Positions 56,990 to 64,000 of a stretch of DNA of 64,000 bases are shown here, one piece after another (the first letter of the stretch is position 1; the number at the start of each line of letters is the position of its first letter). The DNA is taken from contig CM060831.1 in assembly GCA_030762175.1 (NCBI GenBank), positions 136,821,501-136,885,500 on the forward strand. The letters are read 5' to 3'. The stretch comes from Metallyticus violacea (lineage: Eukaryota > Arthropoda > Insecta > Mantodea > Metallyticidae). The notes beneath the pieces are model-generated. The model was not told the DNA's origin. It saw nothing but the letters and a program-made list of their open reading frames with translations, and made no database searches. The translations under genes and the position numbers were made by a program.

Positions 56990-59180
56990 GAATCCCGTTC
57001 TCTTCCAAAAACTACAAAACTACAATCCAAATTAAGGATAACTAAGGACAAAGATCCCCAAATGCAGATGCGATCCTTCAAGGAGTTCTTCCTCCCCTAA
57101 ACTGACTTTAAAGTCAGCACGAAAATGCTCTCGCTTGAGATACACCATAGCTCTGATTCAGCAACACTTTTATCCAACATACGTAGATGTACTGACACCA
57201 CACAGCGAGCTTAGATTTGCACCTGTTGTTAACTAAAATTCATTCTAAAGTTAGGAAAACCTGTAATGGCTTGTTGTCTATTTCAAAAAAATTTTCATTA
57301 GCCATCGTATAAATAAGAGCAAAGAAATAAAATTAATAATGCAAGAATTAATAGCAAAATCTGTTACGTTTGCAAGATACTTTTACTTTGCTATTGAAAA
57401 AAAAAAAAAATCTGTTCGCCAAGGGAAAACATTCATAAAAAAACAATTGAAAGAATAAAGTATAATAAATGAAATACAGAGATACCAGCGCAAATGGAAA
57501 TAAACTATTCAAAGAATGGATCCTGTGAAATTCCGTAGGCGACCAAATCAAAGTTGGAGAAAACAGCCTCGAAACAGGTCACAAAGGCCTAATTCTTGCA
57601 TGGTAAGAAGAAGAAATAAGTCAAATAAAACGATAACACGAGTATATGTTATAATTGTTACGTAAACAAACTGTGTTCCTGATTGTCAGCTGTCATTTAC
57701 AATGCACCATCATTTAACAAGTCAACAGTTTTTTTGTTTCCGTATAACTTATAAAATTTACATTTCGAATTAGAAACTGAGCTGGGCATTTTGAAGTCAT
57801 GGTAAACTACAAGATCTGCTATGCAGGTTCAATGCTATCTTTTCGTTCTCTTTCCATTCCTTGGGTGACTGACTCGGTAGCCTTCTCTGAAGGTGAACTG
57901 TTTGAATCAAAGACCGCAAAGAGGCAAATCGTTTTCTCGGAAGTAGATTTCCAGACAAGTTGACAATGTGAAGTTTTCCAATCACTGCAGTTGTAAAGAA
58001 TTATTATCTCTACGGCAACACCTGTGTTGCAGACATCGCTGGCAGACAATTAGACGTGACAGCTGGTGACAATGCCGATGCGCGCTTGACGCTCAGGAAT
58101 GCATCACTCAACTCATTCTATTCGCTTGCCGAATTGACACCGAGAGTTCGGTGTCTATGAGAATGTCGCAAGATCAAGAGATACAATCGATAACACGGTT
58201 AGTTCTTATCCTGCAGAGTATTTTGCTCGAATCCCTGTCACATTCAGAAGGTCTTACCTTCTTCCTCTTCTTATTTTCCTACACGTTTGAGCTTTCAACC
58301 TGCTCGATTGCATCGCTGAAAAACCTGGCGTACTGTCAGAGTGCTGTGTAACAATAAACTATGCCATGGTTTTGCATATTTATATGTCAATATAAACTAG
58401 GCGTTTTTCTTGCAATATACATAATGCTCCGCTGTCAACTTCTTTGAAAAGTTTCATTTTAAGAGTGCCATGCTATCTCTAGACAGATTGGTTTCTATAC
58501 AGCTAAGGGATTGTCTGCCCTCTCTCCTGCAGAGAACAAGATCCTTGCTAAACCTTGTCTACTAAGAGCTGGTGTCCACTGTCAACAAAGTTATTTTCTT
58601 TCGTGTATAAACTGGGATGGAACGTCGAGAAGAGGAAGAACAAAGAAATTGTGACGATACATTGATTGAGATGGATGGAGTAAGGCGTGCACATTGAAGC
58701 AAATACCTCTCTATAGTCCCATAATGTCCAAGGTATATTGTCATTAGTACAGCAGTTTCATACTCAATTATCGCTGGTTACAAAACACTCTTAGAGCTGC
58801 TTATTGAGCATTTTATTGCTGAATAATCCAAATAACTGAATGAATTCAGTGATAGTTTTGCGAATTATTTATAAAGGAGGAGACATACGACGATAGATGT
58901 ATTTGTTGACAGCTCAACTAACTTTCGTTAGAGACTAGATAGAAACTCATCATTGAGTTACTGGGGAGTTAATCAGAGCTTTAAATTGGAATACACTTGT
59001 TTAAATTTTATGATGCGAAAGAATAAAGGCAAGGGATTACTTTACTTGTTTCGGTTCAGTACTCAGAAGTTACTTCGAATGCAAATTTTAAAACGTTAAC
59101 ATTTAATGGATATTGGGCATAAATAACAAAATAATAATGCAAGAGAATTTTGAAAAATTAATAGCAATTGAATATTTTTA
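56990..59180. other. Spacer, nothing recognised
   Basis: A poly-A run lies at 57400-57413. Open frames near 57797-58049 (minus) and 58151-58351 (plus) have no recognised domain. Confidence 0.5.
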
Positions 59181-59186
59181 AGTACA

Positions 59187-60244
59187 GAGGGTGCCAAAAT
59201 GTATACAACTTCAAGAAAACCCCCACGGATGACCGAGGTCGTTAAGGCGCGTACTCGTGAGCGGGAGATCTGAGGTTCGAATCCCATCAGGACCGTCCTC
59301 CCTGACTGGTGTTATTCGGGGTTTTCCTCGGTCCTCATAACTGGCACATACCGGGAGGTACCTAAACTTAGGCTTGGAACGCTTCGTTACTTCAAAAATA
59401 AATCCTTTCCCAATATATCATTTCGTTTCATGTATCATCAGTGCCCACCGCCTGTGATGTCTCAGTAGTAAAAACGGGCGTTAAACACCATTAAAAAAAA
59501 CACTTCAAGAAAAGAAAAACTGTGTTAACATCACAAAACTGGATTCACACAAACAGAAAATGATGAGCACTAATCGTCTTAGACTTTTACCGTTATAACA
59601 GTTGCTCAAAATGCCCACCATCAACGTCGATACACTTCTGAGTACGTTGAACTATTGATTGAGCAACGTTTGCGAAAGTGTCCTCAGCGATTGTAGCACA
59701 TGCCGTTTCAATTTCTTCCCGAAGTGCTGCCAGTGTAGCGGGTTTTCTACGGTAAACAACATCCTTAAGAGTTCCCCATAGGTAGAAGTCCAACGGAGTT
59801 AGATCCGGAGAACGCGGTGGAAACTCAATCAGACCTCTTCGTCCTATCCAGTGTGTACCTTAGATTGAGTGCGCGGGTCTTGTTGCTGTGCGAGGTTTCC
59901 CAGATCTGCCCTTGTGAACATCGCACACGGTACCATGAGTCTCAAATTTGTCTCCAATGCGTGCAATTGTCACTCGTGTTTGAGTTCTGTTCTGTACACA
60001 CGTCTCCATGGCCTTTGAACTTCAACAGCATTCTCCGTTTTCCAATACCACTTCCAAATTTCTTTCCGCTGTTCAAACGATAATCTTAGATCCATTTTGT
60101 TGTAGCAACGCTATCATAATGTATGTGAGTCACATCTGTTTACAGAACATCATACTACACATTACTGTTGTTTTTCGGTCCACTTTGAAATATATTAAAT
60201 AGATATCTACTGTGAAAGGGTGCATACATTATTTGGTACCTTCG
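59187..60244 (-). mobile_element. Internally deleted DUF4817-type transposon, copy 1, holding a SINE B
   Basis: The ends GAGGGTGCCAAAATGTATAC and the reverse CATTATTTGGTACCTTC are imperfect inverted repeats. On the minus strand a decayed helix-turn-helix (WKWYWKTE-like, then WRRVYRTE) lies near 60000-60130. The C-terminal frame at 59593-59830 reads PRSPDLTPLDFYLWGTLKDV, then VYRRKPATLAALREEIETAC and CIDVDGGHFEQLL, keeping the last catalytic Asp block. The first two catalytic blocks are missing, so the element could move only if transposase came from elsewhere. A second copy with nearly the same deletion is at 62251-62993. Confidence 0.85.
59220..59501 (+). mobile_element. SINE family B nested in a DNA transposon, perfect 12-bp target duplication
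   Basis: The copy runs from CCCACGGATGACCGAGGTCG to CGGGCGTTAAACACCATT and an A run. ACTTCAAGAAAA is repeated exactly at 59208-59219 and 59502-59513. The sister transposon at 62251 has the corresponding site (acttcaagcaaag, 62275-62287) uninterrupted, so it shows the empty site. Confidence 0.97.
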
Positions 60245-60470
60245 GGATATAAAAATATATGTCGTGTTATGTGTTTTTCTTGCACTGCTGCACCAACATC
60301 TTTACTGCGCAAAAGAAGAAGAAGAAGAAGAAGAAGAAGAAGAAGAAAGCAATCAAGCTTTCATTGCGTTATCAGTGAGGCTGGGTTTTCTGAACAGCAG
60401 GGAATGGGTTTATAACCCAAAATTTTTCTTTCATTTTTAAAAAAACTGTTGAATATGTCAAACAAACTTA
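60245..60470. repeat. (AAG)n microsatellite within short spacer
   Basis: About eleven AAG units lie at 60312-60347. The rest shows nothing recognised. Confidence 0.9.
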
Positions 60471-61340
60471 GTAGGTGAACCTGAAACTCATTTAACATAT
60501 TTCCAGATATGTCTGAATCTAATTCTTCAATTTTTTATATTTTTTATTTATTTGTTTGTTTATTTATTTATTTTTACAATTGGGAAACTGTCAATGCCAT
60601 TGTTCACTGATTCTGTCCAACTTGATTTTCTTTTTAAACCCTTGTACTTTCTCGCTGGCCTCAAACACTGTTGTTGCTTTTCCTTGAAGTGAGAGGCTTA
60701 AATTATTAACTAACTGAAAAATATCACATAAATATGCCAATTTTATTAGCCAGCGTTCGTCACATAGCCATAAGCGAAGTCATTGTCAGTAGATAGGTTC
60801 TGACTTCAGCCCTCATCTCAAAGAACCGAGTCAAACTGCTCGTCTTATTTCTGTATGAAGAAGTAAAGATGTATGTAAACTCCCCATGCAATCACGCAAC
60901 ACTTTGAAGATCCAGGTATGCTCAGGTCGTCATTTAATAAAATTAATCAATTTCACACTTTCGTCAAGGTTTCGTTTTAGGAAAGGTGGCATCTTCACAG
61001 CAGGCGGTGGAGGACGCAGTGTTTCCTGCGCACTTCTTCGCATTTTGTTTCATTTTTGAGATAACACCTGATGTCGTTCCAGAGTCATGGCCTTCGCGCC
61101 GTCTGTGCACACACATCGCCAAACTATCCCATGGGATGACTTCCATTGTTACCTGCGGTAGGTGAACTATGCACCTCAGTTATTTCTACTCGGCTTTTTT
61201 TTTTTTTTTTTTTTTTTTTTTACCAAAACCTGACTCGTCGCTTAAAATTCGCCATTTTAAGGCCTGTTTATTGCTTTAATCTTTCAATTTCTTCAAGGAT
61301 CATTAGGAATGTTTCGCGGAGCACAGTTTGGGAACCGCTG
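60470..61340 (-). mobile_element. hAT transposon relic (ZBED/Buster/Charlie-like), internally deleted
   Basis: The minus strand opens with CAGCGGTTCCCAAACTGTG (61340 to 61322), a hAT-type terminus, then an ATG near 61257 with MANFKRRVRFW, a plausible transposase start. After a T/A run (61195-61221) it jumps to the middle of the transposase: VCTDGAKAMT, SGVISKMKQNAKKCA, CEDATFPKTKP, LDESVKLINFIK, IFKVLRDCMGSLHTSLLLHT, ERWLIKLAYLCDIFS and NLSLSLQGKATTVFEA in order down to about 60640. Frames shift often. The C-terminal dimerisation region and the far inverted repeat were not recognised, so the lower boundary is uncertain. Confidence 0.75.
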
Positions 61341-61344
61341 TTGT

Positions 61345-62245
61345 AACCAAAGCTTGAGACATTTTGCCATGAATGCTATTTTTTTTTCAAATCTTATAAA
61401 CAATTTTTTAAAAATAACATGTTATAATAATATGAGATTACAGATCTGTCCGGCATTAATAAGGACAAGCCAATTTGCTGTTGCTAGAGCATTTGGATTG
61501 TATGCCATTCTTTTATTTACCATCTTCTGATACAATGTACCAAATAATTAATTTCAGCAGGATAACCTGTTCTAACGCACAAAAAACGGTCTGCCTTAAT
61601 ATCTGCTGCTAACGTTTTTGCTACGTTAATGCTGGTATTAATTTCGGCACGAGTATAAAGCTCATGTCCAATACATTCATATCCCTTATCTCATCTGAAT
61701 TCGCTAACGAGACATTCAGCCTTGGAAGAGAAATTGCAACCATTATGGTCCGTAGATTAGCGGCACACGTCTGTTCTGTGATTTTCCTGACGGCTCGTTT
61801 CATGGCCAAATTTATCTTTCTTGAAAACGAAGAGAAAAGAAAAACATTTTGGATGTTAATAGAGCACTGCCTTGAACAGTACGGACCTCTACCTATGGGA
61901 ACAATACATGATGATAACAGAGTATGGTGGTCATCTATGCACTAATAACCTGTAGTTGTGAGCAATGGGACAGAATGTTAACAAGTAACTTAGCAAGAAA
62001 TTTTTGTCAAAATTAGCTGTTTGATTCAGCAGTGTTCTATTAAGAATACATATAAAGGTGGTTAATATAGTAACTTGATTTAAGGAAAATTTAGTAATTA
62101 GTTGTTGTATATTAGAATATACATAATATGGTTAGATTTTAGCCTTGTTATTGAATATTACATAGAAGTTCATCATAAATTAATGGGGACTAGGGTTCAA
62201 AATTAATAAATTAATAATTGTTTTGGATTATTTTAGAAAATGGAA
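61345..62245. other. Spacer, nothing recognised
   Basis: Overlapping open frames on both strands at 61621-61945 (about 62-93 codons) are unassigned. No repeat family was recognised. Confidence 0.5.
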
Positions 62246-62250
62246 ATATA

Positions 62251-62993
62251 GAGGGTGCCAAAAAATGTATACACACTTCAAGCAAAGAAAAAACTATGTT
62301 AACATAACAAAAGTGAATTCACACAAACAGAAAATGATGAGCACTAATCATCTTAGACCTGTACAGTTACAACAGCTGCTCAAAATGCCCACCATCGGCG
62401 TTGATCGTTGAACTACTGTTTGAACAACGTTTGCGAAAGTGTCCTCAGCAATTGCAGCACATGCCGTTTCATTTTCTTCCCGAAGTGCAGCCTGGGTAGC
62501 TGGTTTTCTACGGTATACAACATCCTGAAGAGTTCCCCATAGGTTGAAGTCCAACGGAGTTAGATCCGGAGAACGCGGTGGAAACTAAATCGGAGTGCTT
62601 CGTGAGTGCTCTCAAATTTGTCTCGAATGCAATTTACTCGCGTTGGCGGTTCTGTTCTGTACAAACGTCTCCATTGTCTTTGAATTTCAACAACATTCTC
62701 GGTTTTCCAATACCATTTCAAAATTTCTTTCCACTCTTCAAACGATAATCTTGGCTCCGTTTTGTTGTAGCAACGATAGCATAACGTAATGCGAGTCACA
62801 TCTGTTTACAGAACATTATACGATATTCTTGGCTTCATTTGTTCATTGTTTATTTAAATGTCAGATAGCAACGCTATCATAATGTATGTGAGTCACATCT
62901 GTTTACAGAACATCATACTACACATTGCTGTTGTTTTTCCGTTCAACTTTGAAATATATTAAATAGAATCTACAATACATTTTTGGTACCCTC
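62251..62993 (-). mobile_element. Internally deleted DUF4817-type transposon, copy 2 (empty site, with internal duplication)
   Basis: The ends GAGGGTGCCAAAAAATGTAT and ACATTTTTGGTACCCTC are inverted repeats. The helix-turn-helix frame at 62560-62799 (minus) reads LSFEEWKEILKWYWKTENVV, EIQRQWRRLYRTEPPTRVNC and IRDKFESTHEALR; the C-terminal frame at 62348-62554 reads DFNLWGTLQDVVYRRKPAT and ETACAAIAEDTFANVVQ. They meet at 62560 with the catalytic core missing. Compared with copy 1, a segment of about 55 bases (tagcaacg-tat-cataa, gagtcacatctgtttacaga) is present twice, at 62768-62822 and 62868-62924. Confidence 0.88.
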
Positions 62994-62999
62994 GGTGTA

Positions 63000-63794
63000 T
63001 AATTTTATTGTAATGCTGTTTTGTTTGTTTGGAATAAATTGAAATGAAAAAAAAAAAACATTTGCATCAATTCTTAGACCATTGCTTGTTTTGGTTTATG
63101 CATATGATTTCTCATTGTCATTAAATACGTTCATATTACCGCTCTGTTGCTGATGGTACAAATGTTATAGATTCTAGTAATAAGTTTGATAATCTTGTGG
63201 AAATTTTTCATTATGTGATTATTTCAACTGTAACTGGTTCAAAGCTAACAAATTGTCATTAAATCTAGATATAATAACCACCATGAAATTCATCGCATGT
63301 AACTCACCTCATCGTACGTTATCTGTAACTACTAATAATCAAAAACTAGATTAGCGCAATGATACCTAGTGTTTAAGCTCAAAGACACAAATTGCAAACC
63401 ATATATAGAGTACATCATACCAAAAGGAAGTTAAGCAGCGTACGCACTTCGCTCATTGTATCACATTAATTTTAAAACCACGCTCAAAACAGCTTATTAT
63501 ACATAATTTCTCTTCTATTATTAATTATTTTAATATTTTGGGAAAGTCATTGACAACAAACACGTTACAGTAGAAATCAATAAGAATAATATGAAGTAGA
63601 AATAATAGAAAGTCATATAGAGTTTTATTTCGAAAACTAGAAATAATAATAACATGCAAATGTATCTTGTTACCAAAAAGACGTTTTATAATAAATGGAT
63701 CAGCAGAGTGAAATCTGTCTTACCGGATATCTAAGTAACAATATGTATTACTCGGCTGACGAATTTACAGATGAACAATGTTCAAATGTGTTTC
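63000..63794. other. AT-rich spacer, nothing recognised
   Basis: No supported feature. Confidence 0.5.
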
Positions 63795-63795
63795 A

Positions 63796-64000
63796 CCGCC
63801 ACGGGTAGCCGAGGTAGTTAAGGCATGAACTCGTGAGCGGTAGGTCTGGGGTTCGAATCCCACCAGGACCGTCCTCCTTGACTGAGTTTTTTTTCTGGTT
63901 TCCCTCAGTCCTCATAAATGGGAAATGCCGGGGAGGTACCCAGAAAGAAACCTTTCCTTCCTTAAAAAATCCATTCCCAATATATCATTTCATCTCATAT
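63796..64000 (+). mobile_element. SINE family B, cut by the window end
   Basis: ACCGCCACGGGTAGCCGAGG, GTGAGCGGTAGGTCTGG and a perfect B box GGTTCGAATCC are followed by the family body up to the last base of the window. The 3' end lies outside. Confidence 0.95.

Noticed and set aside
60312..60347. Arg-rich stretch in an open frame
   Set aside because: It is the translation of an AAG microsatellite.

Overview
This window looks like gene-poor, AT-rich DNA from a large insect nuclear genome. The signs are a short tract of the insect telomere motif TTAGG, two abundant tRNA-derived SINE families, many decayed Tc1/mariner, mariner and hAT transposons, a LINE remnant, long microsatellites, and no intact protein-coding gene. 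The repeat style would suit a polyneopteran such as a cockroach or termite, but that is a guess from memory. No bacterial-style genes, rRNA, CRISPR or convincing functional tRNA are present. All homology calls come from reading translations by eye; no database search was run.

Layout. 0-10 kb: a full-length SINE A, a Tc1 transposase relic, a third tRNA-derived SINE, a decayed C2H2 zinc-finger exon between inverted repeat arms, a mariner relic split by a SINE, and an ORF-rich unassigned block (8.64-10.06 kb) carrying a SINE B. 10-20 kb: a tandem array of about 40-bp units resembling a tRNA-Lys primer-binding site, more units of it at 12.35 kb and (inverted) 17.24 kb, a TTAGG tract, a cluster of SINE B copies, and one of two copies of a conserved unnamed coding relic. 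20-31 kb: transposase C-terminal relic, a 1.3-kb mariner with a lost catalytic Asp, a second irritans-type mariner, SINE A and B, and a weak mariner relic. 31-39.4 kb: almost featureless AT-rich DNA. 39.4-48.7 kb: hAT end, an A-rich dispersed repeat, mariner relic, SINE B, the second copy of the unnamed coding relic (minus strand), a LINE reverse-transcriptase relic, SINE A, and an 840-bp TAC microsatellite. 48.7-64 kb: transposon relic with a DUF4817-type helix-turn-helix, a well-preserved mariner (all three catalytic Asp, no frameshift, four nonsense codons), several SINEs, two internally deleted DUF4817-type elements (one holding a SINE B with a perfect 12-bp target duplication), and an internally deleted hAT element.

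No gene network operates here. The interacting parts are mobile elements: SINEs that need a LINE in trans, and internally deleted DNA transposons that would need a transposase in trans. The most unusual observation is the dispersed primer-binding-site-like tandem unit. The most useful for dating are the nested insertions with clear target-site duplications.
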